From Entonaema liquescens (lineage: Eukaryota; Ascomycota; Sordariomycetes; Xylariales; Xylariaceae): a stretch of 64,000 bases of DNA. Positions 11,616 to 21,848 of this stretch are shown here, in pieces. The notes below the pieces were generated by a model. The model saw nothing but the letters and a program-made list of their open reading frames with translations. It ran no database searches and had not been told where the DNA came from. The stretch is taken from positions 3,410,001 through 3,474,000 of the forward strand of contig CADCSX010000001.1 of NCBI GenBank assembly GCA_902805475.1, read 5' to 3'. The translations under genes and the position numbers were made by a program. Position 1 is the stretch's first letter, and each line of letters starts with the position of its first letter.

Positions 11616-12835
11616 TTATAGTGTGTAAACCAACTTATTTCCGGTGATATTACCAGCTCTTAGTTCGTCCAAGCCTGTCAGTGCTCCTTCTAGCCCCTTT
11701 CCTGTCCAATTGACAAGGGGCTTGAGGGGCACAACTACGCCTTCAGTCAACAGCATTGAACAAATCACGAAGAATTCGAGGGCAAACTCATATTCGTCGG
11801 GCTTCTGCGGAACCAGCTCATCCATCCACATATACTCGTCTCCGAAAACATCGTATGCTAGCGTAAAATATGGACCGTCGACATGAGGATTCAGACGATT
11901 GAGAAGTGATTTCTCAACGGGATTAAGCGTGGTATAAATGCCTGGTTCTCTGTCGCTGAGGGCAGTAGCGCAAAGCTCAACCCCGGTGCCCACACAATCC
12001 CATGCATAGCGAAGCTTATTCTGGGTGTACCGCTTAATGTCTTCGCCGCAGGTAGGAGATTTGTAGTCAAATACCGCGTCAGAGCCGATCATCCGAACGT
12101 GGTCAAAATTATAGGGCGAGCATGTTGCGACCACTGATAGACCAGATGCCTTGGCAAACTGAATACCAAGGAATGCGGTCGAGGTGCTTGCGCCATGAAT
12201 GAGTAGAGGAATTGGTTCTGGCACCGATACTGGCGGTAGTGGTAGTTTAAGAGTCTTGTAGAGCGCTTGTCCCTGGTTCAATTTAAGTCAACCGTTCCAA
12301 GTTCGTATTTCCGCAGTTCCTGAAAACTTACAATCGATACTAGCGAGACCCTAGAGTGGCTGCCTCCTCGTCGCTGATATTATCCGGTATCTTGATCGCA
12401 ATGTCCGCTTTAGCAACTATGTAATAAGAGAACGCGCCATTGTCATGGTTGCTGCGGTCTCTGAGCAGGAGTGTGTTAGCTGATCGACTTCCCAGGAAGA
12501 ACAAAATAAATGAATATTTGGGTACTTGAATGGAAAGTAAGGGGCAAAAGAGAATCACTTGCCCGCCGTGAACGGCACCGGCGATGCGATCGCCTTTTGG
12601 AACCTAGTGACAGCCTTGCCGACATCATGAACAAGGCCCGCGTAGTCGCATCCAATTTTGGAACCGACATCCGCTGTACCATAGTCGATATGTTTCCAGT
12701 CGGTGGGGTTAATCCCAATGGCCTTTACTTGAACAAGAACAGAATCGTCTTTTAACTTAGGGACTTGTACATCATTAATTGCGGCAATGTTGTGTCCTTG
12801 TCCCTGAACAACGACTATGGCCTGCGTTTTTCCAT
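11616..12835 (-). CDS. Trans-acting enoyl reductase (LovC-like MDR), frame broken as sequenced
   Basis: Medium-chain reductase of the stand-alone enoyl reductase type that partners HR-PKSs, reducing the enoyl-ACP intermediate with NADPH. Apparent exons on the minus strand are 12835-12559, 12460-12332 and 12272-11616. The first encodes a GroES-like part (INPTDWKHID, GCDYAGLVHDVG). The last encodes the NADPH fold and ends GNITGNKLVYTL; it includes VVATCSPYNFDH and FDYKSPTCGEDI, both close in character to LovC. Four single-base length differences break the frame, at or near 12827-12831, 12595-12598, 12562-12564 and 12349-12351, all in homopolymers. Allowing for them gives 354 aa, the usual family size. 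The segment that should read GDR-xAG lies between the second and third sites and is out of frame. Either sequencing error or a decayed gene. It neighbours a divergent SDR gene. Confidence 0.8.
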
Positions 12836-13299
12836 TGTAAACAATATGATCAAGCAGAGGATGCGATATAGGTGAATATTATAAGCCAATAGAGCGAAGT
12901 TAAACCGAAGTGATATATATCAATATACCGGGAACCTTTCAAATAACATATTTACACGTCTTCAGGTTTAGATATAAAATACCTAGGTACATACCGGACA
13001 ACCTTAAGTACTTGTATGTATTCTCTATGTACATATGCATATATCTAAATATGCACACTACGAAGGGTTCCAATATCCAAGTATGTAAATATTCGATTCA
13101 TCGTCTTGTTCGTGGAAATGCATATAATAGGTATAACAAACACAGCTACCTGACTTCATAAGGATTTTTTTCTTTATTAAAGACCTACCACAAGACTAGA
13201 TACTCACTGGGTACCTATCTGCGGAGTAGTATCATCCTAATATTACGTTGAGTGGTTCTGAATCAAGTGTTTAATGCCTATTAGTGACATTGATTGAAT
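12836..13299. promoter_or_regulatory. Divergent promoter region, enoyl reductase / SDR
   Basis: 464 bp separate two start codons pointing away from each other, so both promoters should lie here. The region is AT-rich with ATATAT and ATACCTAGGTAC-like words. I cannot point to a specific TATA box or regulator site. Confidence 0.45.
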
Positions 13300-14327
13300 A
13301 TGGAACAGTCCCGCGTTCACGGGTTTGCTGTTGTTGCCGGCGTACGTACTATACTCATGAATTCAGGTCCAAATATCGTTGCTAATCTGTCCAGATAGGC
13401 AGCAGGTGGCATAGGTATGGAGGTCGCTTTTACTTTCGCGTCAACTGGCGCTCGTGGCATCCTGTTTGGGGACATCGACCACGATGCAGCTACTGAGGCG
13501 GCTCAGAAGAGTACAGCCTTGACATCGGATCCCACTTATCAGGCTCTTTCAGTGAAGCTTGATATCAGCGACCCGGATTCCGTAAAGGGTATGATGGACA
13601 TTGCTGTTAAAGAGTTTGGTAGGATTGACTATTTTGTCAATGCCGTTGGTGTAAGTCCAAGTCCGCGGACCCTGCGCACTAACAGGCTTGAAGGAATACA
13701 CTGCACGAACACTTGCTAAATAATGTAGATTGATGTCGCAGAATATGTCCCATTTGAAGACACGACTGACGAAGATTACGACCGCGTGTTGAATATTAAT
13801 GCGAAGGGCGCATTTTTACTCTCCAAGGCCGTTGTGAGCATCATGAAGGAACAAGAGCCCCTCAAAGTCGACCTTGGGCGACACGGAATCCGCGATGTTG
13901 GCCGCGGTGCTATAGTTAATATCTGCTCAGCCATGGCATTGGGGGCTGTTCCTTGGAAAGCCCCTTATGTAGCATCCAAGCATGCAATGCTTGGCCTAAC
14001 TCGAGCCTGCGGTAAGGAGTGACCAACATCCCTCGATAAGCATCGTAATAAAATCATGCTGACTTGATAGCCATGGATTGCAAATCATATGACATTCGGG
14101 TCAATCAGGTCTGTCCAGCATGGACAAAAACTCCAATGTACGAAGAGGACTGCAGAAGATCCCCCTTGACGCCTCAGGTCGTCGAGAGGTTAGCTGCAAG
14201 GAAACGTCCAATGGAGGCCTTTGAGGTTGCGTCGTCCTGCTTATACTTGTGCAGCCCTGGAGCCGTATCAATTACAGGCACTAGTATTGTGATGGATTGT
14301 GGAGTCACTCTTGGGCCTGTTTTATAA
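13300..14327 (+). CDS. Short-chain dehydrogenase/reductase
   Basis: Classical SDR, expected to oxidise or reduce an alcohol/ketone pair with NAD(P)(H). Four exons, 13300-13341, 13399-13650, 13729-14011 and 14071-14327, give 277 aa with an intact frame. The cofactor motif is GAAGGIG at residues 14-20, NAVG corresponds to the family NNAG, catalytic Ser165 lies in ICSAMALG, and the YxxxK pair is Tyr178/Lys182 in YVASK, with the expected 13-residue spacing. The C-terminal part carries RVNQVCPAWTKTPM and GTSIVMDCGVTLG, again family-typical. The splice donors are consensus-like (GTACGT, GTAAGT, GTAAGG), and a branch site GCTAAT precedes the first acceptor. It faces the trans enoyl reductase gene across a shared promoter region and probably tailors the polyketide. 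Confidence 0.9.
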
Positions 14328-14664
14328 ACGTATCAAAGCAAGGAAGCAAAGCTTTAGCGAGATGACCCCTTGGGCTACAGGCGTGCTAGAAGAGGATGCA
14401 TTTTAACTCTGCCTAACTTGTATTGTACGGCTTTTGATGATCATGGTTATAGTTATTAATTGGGTACTTTAGTACAAGGTATATACTGTCTCAAACCCCC
14501 TTTATACCTGATATGGAATAGGAAATGGTGCATGTGCCATAAGAAGTCTCCTCTCAATTCTGAAAATCAAAAATATACCATAGCTTCTAGCTTGTCTATC
14601 TCAGTCGCTCACCTAGTAATTCTTTCGCATCGTGCCCATCATCAGATTGCTCTACCTATCACTA
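14328..14664. other. Spacer between convergent SDR and MFS genes
   Basis: Short AT-rich interval between two 3' ends. No gene is seen; it should contain both transcript ends. Confidence 0.5.
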
Positions 14665-16465
14665 TCACTCCGCTCGAAACTCTAACCTTTCCTTCTTCAT
14701 AAGTAATGCAATTATAATGCCAAAACTAGATCCGGCGACATTTAGGTAGAAGACTTTGCCAATGTTGCGAGCAATGATTTCGACGACATGCTGCCGGAGA
14801 TCCGGGCTCAATTCATCGAAGAAGGATGAACCAACACCATTGATTGCAGCCTGGATCAAATCCCGCGGTTGGTCAGGAATAATAGCAGCAATATCGTTTG
14901 TAGTGATATTCAGAAACACAGACGTCGCGATTCCTAATGAGATCATAAGGCCACCCATCTGGCCGCAGGTGAGAAAGCCAGTAATAGCACTTGCTTCAGA
15001 TCGAGTAACTTTGGCTTGCCCGACAGTAAACGGGAGTTGTACAACAGGGCCACAGCCTAAACCCTGTATAACGGTAAATCCGACGATTGCACCCCGGGAG
15101 GTATTGTAGTCGATTGTTGACAGCAGGCCTCCGCCGATAAGCATAAGTGAGCCCGCTACGGCAAACCAGATCCAGTAGAAGGGGAATTTAGGGAATATCG
15201 GTCCTAGTGGGCCCCCACTTACAAGAAGAGACGCTATGAATGGGAGTGTCCACACTGCGGCGCGCAGAGCCGAGTCACCAAAAGCGAACTGGAAAAGAAG
15301 CGGCAGCGAATAGATTGTCACCACGTTGTTAGCGATGGCAATGGACGACCAGCAAAATAGGGGCACCGTTTCCCAGCTCTCTGTGAACTGTAGGGGAAAA
15401 ATCCGATCCTTAGTAAGCAATCGAAATCGTTGTTGGACATAGAACGCTATCCAAATAACAGGCGCCACGGCATATAAACTGATCATCTGCGGGCTAGTCC
15501 AAGAATATATAGCACCTCCAGAGCCAAGGATAATGACGATGACAAGAATGCCGCCCAAGAATAGTGTTTGCCCGATGTAATCGACCTGTTTGATTCTATG
15601 CCATAAAGTCCTTGTAGTGGTGACAGGAGGAAGCACAGGTGGAACTAAAATGAAGCAGGTCGGGCCACCGAAGGCAGCAACAACGATGTTAATGTAAAAC
15701 GCCCACCTCCAAGTCGCTGGTGAATCAGCAAATGCGCCACCAATAATGGGACCTAATATCGTTCCTAGGCTCCAGGCGATGCCTACATGATTTAGATATA
15801 GTTGTCTTTCGACGTATGTAGTCATAGCAGACACGATATTCAAGGTACCCATGTAGATCCCAGATCCGCCGAATCCGGCAATCGTACGGCCCACAATCAC
15901 GGCTTCCATGGAGTGGGCCGACCCGATGACAGCGGAGCCGATTTCAAAAACGGTAAGCGCAATCAAGAAGAGCGTTTTGTTATTGAATAAGTCGTTGAGC
16001 TTGCCCCTGGCATGCGATACTCAACTAGTTAGTCAAATATACGGGAAAACATGGAAAAATATGTTATTGAAAAAAAAAAAAAAAAAAATAGACAAAAGAA
16101 ATATAACAGCTAAGAACTAACCATAAAGGAATTGATCCAACTTCACCCAAGGGATATGCGATGGATACCCAAGGTAGCAGATCTATCCGGCCAAGGCTGG
16201 TGATTATACTGGGCCGAACGTTGGCTAGCACGGTGTTATCCAGGGCGTAGAGGAATGTCGACAGTATGAGGGCAACGATCATAATAAACCAGACAACCCC
16301 CCGAAGCTGCCTACCAGCCTTCGGCGCGCTCTGAGGCGTAAGCTCAGGGACATCGTTTGTAACTTCTGCGATATCTTGTGAATGTTGCTCCGGCTTAATT
16401 TCGCTTGGCTTCTCTTCGACGCCATTATTCGAGTCAGGGGCTGAGGGTGCGACATTCGTAGCCAT
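14665..16465 (-). CDS. MFS drug/toxin exporter, DHA2 (14-TM) type
   Basis: Plasma-membrane proton antiporter family commonly found in fungal metabolite clusters, likely exporting the product. Two exons on the minus strand, 16465-16122 and 16006-14665, give 561 aa; the intron holds a 19-base A run on the plus strand (16070-16088). The N-terminus is a soluble Pro/Glu-rich tail (about residues 1-55). The first helix begins VVWFIMIVALIL, with FLYALDNTVLANVRP, the DHA2-type motif around TM1. GRTIAGFGGSGIY and the antiporter motif GTILGPIIGGAF follow, then RWAFYIN. Many further hydrophobic segments are consistent with 14 helices. The frame is intact. It shares a short divergent promoter with the HSL hydrolase gene. 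Confidence 0.9.
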
Positions 16466-16753
16466 CGTTATTTTGGCATTAGGTGTTTGGGAGAGTTATA
16501 CCGGTCGTTTGAATAGAAAGAAGAATAAGAGCAACAGGAAAGGGAGTACAAGAACCAAATTGTCCCAAAGTATTGTCCCGTTTAATGTTTAGAACCATAT
16601 ATGCAATTCGCGGGCAATTTAATTTAATCCATGAACGTTACCACATCCCACTTTTAAGTAATATCATCACCTGCAAGTACTTCAAGTTCATGTTACCCTC
16701 CCCTGTTGGCTCGTTTTTACCTTTTCCCCAAATCTTTGGCATATTTTCCCATC
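16466..16753. promoter_or_regulatory. Divergent promoter region, MFS exporter / HSL hydrolase
   Basis: Under 300 bp separate the two start codons, so the two genes are probably co-regulated from here. The plus-strand start could also be the in-frame ATG at 16706. No factor-specific site is identified. Confidence 0.45.
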
Positions 16754-17881
16754 ATGTCGCTATCCCGGTTGCAATCACTGGTCACCAAGGAGCCGTTTAC
16801 TACATTATACAAGCTCATTTACGGTCTGTATCTATTTATCAGCCTCCCGCTTTGGTGCCTATCGTACTTATTAAGGAAGTCATGGAGACCTCATCCCAAT
16901 TGGAGTCTACGACAGACAATATCGGTCCGTATTACACGGGAATATGTCAACATGAATGGTCAAACCCAGAGTCCATACAAACTATCATTAAACCCGGATA
17001 AGGAACGTGAAAGATTCTTGGTAATTCCTCCAGCTGATTTGTCCTTATACCGGTTTTTCCCTACTTCAGCCATAAAACCGGTATCAATCGGGGCTACATG
17101 GTACCTGAAGTCTTTGTCGGGGCTGGTGGACATACAGCCATCGTCTGTAGTAATTCTCCACATGCATGGAGGCGCATTCATCACTGGAGATGGCCGCCAA
17201 GGAAACCTTGGGTTCTTAAGCTCCTTACTACTGAAACACACTTCTGCGGCTGCGGTCTTTGCTCCGCAATACCGGCTAGCATCCCGTCCTCTATCTCAGC
17301 CTTTTCCTGCTGCCCTACAAGATACCTTGACTAGTTACATGTACCTACTGAAGACAGTTGGCGTATCACCAGAAAATATCATACTATCGGGAGACAGCGC
17401 AGGCGGAAATCTCGTGATAGGTTTTCTGCGATACCTATCCACTCACGCCAAGGACCTCGCGATTCCTTCCCCAGCAAAGGCCATTCTCATCTCACCGTGG
17501 GTGGCACTTGATCATGCTAAGGGCCCAGAGCTGGTCTTCACAAGCAATCCTCATTATAAATCAGACTACCTACCATTCTCCCCCCTTCACTGGGGAGCAA
17601 CGGCCTATGCGGGTCATACTTCACTCAGTGATCCGTACATCTCGCCATTAGAATATCCCTTTCCGACTAAAGTCCGGATATTTGTCAATGTTGGGACGGC
17701 CGAACTATTTGAAATCGACATCACTCGCTGGGTTAAGAAAATGCAAACCATTGCAGGAAACAGCATAGAATTGCATCACGAACGAGGAGCGCCTCATGAT
17801 ACCCTGTTGGTGGGCAATTACCTTGGCTGGAAAGCAAGTGCTGAAAAGGTTGCGATGCTTATTGGTTCTTTTCTCGGCTAA
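16754..17881 (+). CDS. HSL-family alpha/beta-hydrolase
   Basis: Hormone-sensitive-lipase-type esterase/lactonase family. Single exon, 375 aa from the ATG at 16754; an in-frame ATG at 16706 would add 16 residues. A hydrophobic N-terminal segment (about residues 19-40, IYGLYLFISLPLWCLSYLL) looks like a membrane anchor. The oxyanion-hole motif HMHGGAF covers residues 136-142, the nucleophile Ser215 lies in GDSAGG, and His348 in GAPHDT is the likely catalytic His. The acidic member is probably one of Glu317, Glu320 or Asp322 in the preceding conserved strand. The frame is intact. In the cluster it might hydrolyse an ester or lactone, for example a Baeyer-Villiger product, but this is inference. 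Confidence 0.87.
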   Translation: MSLSRLQSLVTKEPFTTLYKLIYGLYLFISLPLWCLSYLLRKSWRPHPNWSLRQTISVRITREYVNMNGQTQSPYKLSLNPDKERERFLVIPPADLSLYRFFPTSAIKPVSIGATWYLKSLSGLVDIQPSSVVILHMHGGAFITGDGRQGNLGFLSSLLLKHTSAAAVFAPQYRLASRPLSQPFPAALQDTLTSYMYLLKTVGVSPENIILSGDSAGGNLVIGFLRYLSTHAKDLAIPSPAKAILISPWVALDHAKGPELVFTSNPHYKSDYLPFSPLHWGATAYAGHTSLSDPYISPLEYPFPTKVRIFVNVGTAELFEIDITRWVKKMQTIAGNSIELHHERGAPHDTLLVGNYLGWKASAEKVAMLIGSFLG

Positions 17882-18220
17882 GTTAGTATCCGACATGAAC
17901 TTTATAAACATGGAGTGCCTAGGTAGTTACCTTAAATAGCTCAATTTATAATTCACTATCACAACTTGCATTAGGAAAGGAGTATCTTGTGTCCCAGCAA
18001 TGAAGTCTATTACTATCGTCTCCGTAAACTCTACGACGTACCCCAAAGGGGGTACTGACCATTTATATTCCTATTGAACTATTATATAACAACATGAAGG
18101 CGCGAGTAAAGTATACAAAGTCATAGCTATTAAAAGTAATAGATAGAACTGGTACCTCAACACTCGGTATGCAAAGACTTTAGCAACCAATATATAGGTA
18201 ATGTACAAGTGTAGTCGCTA
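17882..18220. other. Spacer between convergent genes
   Basis: Short AT-rich interval between the 3' ends of the hydrolase and rhodopsin-domain genes. Nothing else recognised. Confidence 0.5.
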
Positions 18221-19556
18221 CTATGGCACCTCCCTCGAAACTGGAATGGCAGACTTGTTCAGATTATCAGCGAATGAGTCGTTCAAATTCTGGTACCGGC
18301 TGTCCTCTGAAGGTCTGATATTGTATAGTTCAGACCCTTCCATGCCGGTCAGTTGATCTTGGTCACCACTTGCTGATGGTAGACGAGTATGACCGTAGTT
18401 ATCTGTGCTCTTTGGAGTCCGACCGGACCCACTGAACTGACTACTGCCGAAAGATGTTCCTCCACTAGAAGTGAAAATAGTGGAAAGCTTAGCTAGTAGG
18501 GGATCGTAGTACCGAAGTCCGACGTGGCGAAAGAGAGGCATCATAGCTGGAAGACTTATGGAAAGGAGCATGACAGGAGTCTCTGCTTCAATCCAGGAGA
18601 ATGAAGGTATACCCTCATCTGTACTCTTGTTAGAGTGACTACAGAGCTTTATTTAATGCTATGAGAGAGACGACCTACAAGTAACGTCTTGGTTCACAGC
18701 ATCTCCTGCGCGAAGAATAGTAACGAGTCTACCGATCGAAACAACAATGGAACTAGAAGTGGAAGACAGTTATTAGTATCGTTCACTACTACAGTATGGG
18801 TAAAGATATGCTTACCAGTAGCCTAGAATAAAAACCGCTGTGATGCTGAGCTTCTTTGCCCGACTAGTTTGAAGAGTCCAGACCATTGGTACGGGTGTGA
18901 TTAGAATGATGAGGTCGATTGCCACACTAGGAACTGCACTGCCAATGTATAAGGCGCTTGACTCTCCGCATTCTCCAGGTAGCGCCGGTATCCAGTTCTT
19001 TGGAACAGGATTACACTGAAAAAAAGTTCCTAAGACGATGCCGATAAACCATGCAATATTGAGGGCGTGTGTAGCTTTAATTGTAATAGTAAACCAGCGC
19101 GGTGTCGTGTGTGCAGGGAACACGCGACTAAAGAAGAGCAAGGCAGAGGCTTTGGCTAATGCCAAACCGATATCATAGACTAGATATATAGAAAATAATA
19201 CTTTTAGAAGAAGCGGTATATTCTCCTGCGGCACCATCCAGATATGCTTTCCTCCTCCGAGCTCTACGGCAAAGAGCGTAAGGCTAAGCAGAACGACCAC
19301 AGCCACCTAGTACTCTGTTAGTAGTAGTATTTTTTGCCACATAGATATATCGTACCGTGGCCACGAGGGCGAACCAGTCGTCCCACCAGAAGCGGCTTTT
19401 ATTCAATGGGGGCCGACTAATTATGCGGGACCAAAAGCGGAAAATGATTGCTAGAATACTTATGATCAGTAGGACAATACAGAAGGCCCGGAATCCGGGA
19501 CCACGATCATCGTAAGAGCCTGGTGGAAGCTCCGTGGCTTCCGTTACTGTCGCCAT
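18221..19556 (-). CDS. Fungal rhodopsin-domain (SAT4-type) integral membrane protein
   Basis: Seven-helix membrane protein of the large fungal family often annotated as rhodopsin domain (PF20684). Its biochemical role is unknown, although members are frequent in metabolite clusters. Four exons on the minus strand, 19556-19356, 19306-18816, 18752-18679 and 18618-18221, give 387 aa with phases that match. Helix 1 is in FCIVLLIISILAIIFRFWSR, followed by the family hallmark WWDDWFALVA (about residues 57-66). GLALAKASALLFFSRVF, FQCNPVPKNW and IDLIILITPVPMVWTLQ are all typical positions. The C-terminal tail (about 130 aa) is hydrophilic, Ser/Gly-rich and probably cytosolic. The frame is intact. A pathway role is suggested only by location. 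Confidence 0.85.
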
Positions 19557-20374
19557 ACTGCAATGGTTAAATTGGGAGCTCTAAGCTTGACTTAAGGACA
19601 GTAGTGTTGGGCTTGTTGGTCGAATCTTAGGTATGAAATTCCTCTTATATGAAGCGTAAGCTAGGTTAGGTAGATAGGTACCTACTTGGGTGGACTGGGT
19701 GCTGGGCTTATTATGTAGCTTAGAAAATTTCTCATGTAAAGCCTTTCTCTTTTGCTTCTGACATACATACGTGATTACCCAGGCGTGAGAGTACGCTTAA
19801 GCGATCTAAAATCAAAGCAACGACGCCCCTTAACTTTCAATAAACAAGTATATGCATATAGGTAATAAACTGCTATTAACTTCCTATACCATTTACGTAA
19901 ATGTAGGAGGGGATTCCCAAACCATGGCTTGACTTTTCACCAACACATACCTGATACATCACTAACTTCATTCCTTTCAATCCAGTGACTGGCGACACTC
20001 TGCTCAGAAACCATCCTCCTGTATCTCATTAGCTACCTTCTACTGGTATCACCCAAGAAGGAGTGGGAGGTTGCAATACTCCAACCCATGCACCGCCCCA
20101 ACAACACCTAGCGCCTATGCAGCCTTACATACCTTATGCTTGTTGGTATGCAGCGGAGGTGGTATTTCGGTGTTAAAACAGCCAAGCTAACCAAAGAGGT
20201 GGTAACACAAATGGCAGAGCGGCTGGAAAGTAGACGACTACACAATGTAATTGAAGGTTGTAACGTTATGCATGTAAGCATTCGGTACATGTAGTTTTCC
20301 ATTTGGAACCCTGGTACGCACATGTTTACCTGGATGCAGCGGTTCGGGTCCTTCCCTCTCGCATCGACCAATCT
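19557..20374. other. Spacer upstream of the rhodopsin-domain gene
   Basis: AT-leaning, with TAGGTACCTAC words near 19670-19690. Short frames at 20108-20371 overlap the 3' flank of the next gene and do not look coding. Confidence 0.45.
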
Positions 20375-21242
20375 TTAGCCACTGATGGTTCTCCTAATAG
20401 CATGAACTGCCTTTGTGAGATACATTTCGCGAGGAAATTCGTGTCCTCCCTCATGCACGAGTGTTGTTCTTGCTGAAGCACGACACATCTGACTGAGGTC
20501 ATAGCCACCTTCAGGCTCCATCGTATCCTTGTCTCCCCAGATGTGCACTGTCGGAATCTGGATTTTTTCGGAATCTAGACTCATCCCCAAAGATCTCATA
20601 GCCTCCTTGCTCTTGGCGCTCGAGAAAAACACGCCGTACCGAAAAGGCAGCTCACTTAATCTGGCCCCTTTTGCTGCGCTTCTAGAAGATACAGAGCCGC
20701 AAGAACCGAGCCCGATGAAAACCCCATCACAACATCATACGGGCCCTCGTTTGATATAAAGTCACCTAGATGATCAATCGCCTGCCGTAACCCTCCGTAA
20801 TTCAAAGGATGGTAGAAGGCGTAAAAATCTTGATCCGGCGGTGCCAAGGATGCGACATCTAAGTTTGTTAGTCAATATTCAATATTCAATATAAATTGCT
20901 CAATGTGAATGAACTGTTTGTAGTACACATCCTAATATCGGCTTATCCATCAGATATGTATATATCTCACCTTCTGACATTGGCGCATGCGCTACGGCCT
21001 CGACAAAATCATACTCGTGTCCGTCTTCCAGCTCATATCGCAAAGCCGCTATTATTCAATTAGCGAGTAGTATCTACCTGGCCCGGCTCGATGGAGTACC
21101 AGTTTGCATCTGCATAATCTAAATCGAACAGTAATTCGTCAGTACCATCTCATAGGTATGATTGGAGTTTGCTTTGTCTAAATATAGGTTAGGTACTTAC
21201 ACTGCTGTTTGACCCAGTCCCGTGAATACAAAGAAATTTCAT
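20375..21242 (-). CDS. FSH1-type serine hydrolase (LovG-like), frame broken once
   Basis: Alpha/beta-hydrolase of the FSH1 family. In several fungal pathways such enzymes release the chain from an HR-PKS. Four exons on the minus strand, 21242-21201, 21118-21100 (only 19 nt), 21048-20971 and 20858-20375. The start MKFLCIHGTGSNSS is the family opening; EDGHEYDFVEA follows. The nucleophile is in GFSSGS, the acid in IWGDKDTMEP, and the His in HEGGHEFP. A single-base deficit in the run at 20665-20672 causes a premature stop; correcting the length gives about 207 aa and joins two frames of perfect family fit. The divergent neighbour is the GMC oxidoreductase gene. Chain release from the PKS is the most likely role, by analogy with LovG. 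Confidence 0.82.
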
Positions 21243-21848
21243 TTTGAATGAGTGATTTGATATGCATATAAAAAAAAATATAAGTTCTACATGAGACCAA
21301 GAACGACCTTGGAAAGGATTGCCAACCACTGAATGGGTGAGGTAGCCAGCTTCTTTGATTAAATACTCCTTCAAGTGGCATAGAAATATTAAGGAGGTAC
21401 TTAGCATATGTAAGATACCCAGGTACCTACCTGGTCACACACCTACCAGTTAAGTGAATACATGTAGGTATGTACTACCAACATACATAGTACATTAGGT
21501 TAGTTATGTACAGTACGTTAGATGTATGGACTAGCCATGCAATAAACCATACTTAATATGTGCTCAGGAGATATACGCGCCTGTAACTTCAGCAATGTAA
21601 AAATAATCCCTTGCTTCTCGGTTCTCACTTCGCCAACTACCATCTCGAGGCTCTGGGCACAGTAACCTCAGACCACAAACGTCCGAGCAAATCAGGATAC
21701 TTTTCCGTTTCCTCTGGTAATTATACTGCATATATACGTGCAAACACTCAACTCTGAAAGCCTTCCCTGTCCATTTCTTGATCTCCCTGCGTGTTAACGA
21801 CAATACTCCTCACAAACATTCTGAAGTTGTTATCTAACTCTAGACAAT
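21243..21848. promoter_or_regulatory. Divergent promoter region, FSH hydrolase / GMC oxidoreductase
   Basis: About 600 bp between two outward-facing starts. It contains clustered TACCTA/TAGGTA words near 21415-21475, for example AGGTACCTACCTGG. No known factor site is claimed. Confidence 0.4.

Noticed and set aside
12510..12755. Plus-strand open frame opposite the enoyl reductase
   Set aside because: It is a shadow of the minus-strand coding exon.
17048..17083. 10-bp inverted repeat TACCGGTTTT / AAAACCGGTA
   Set aside because: It lies inside the HSL hydrolase coding region and is short enough to be chance.
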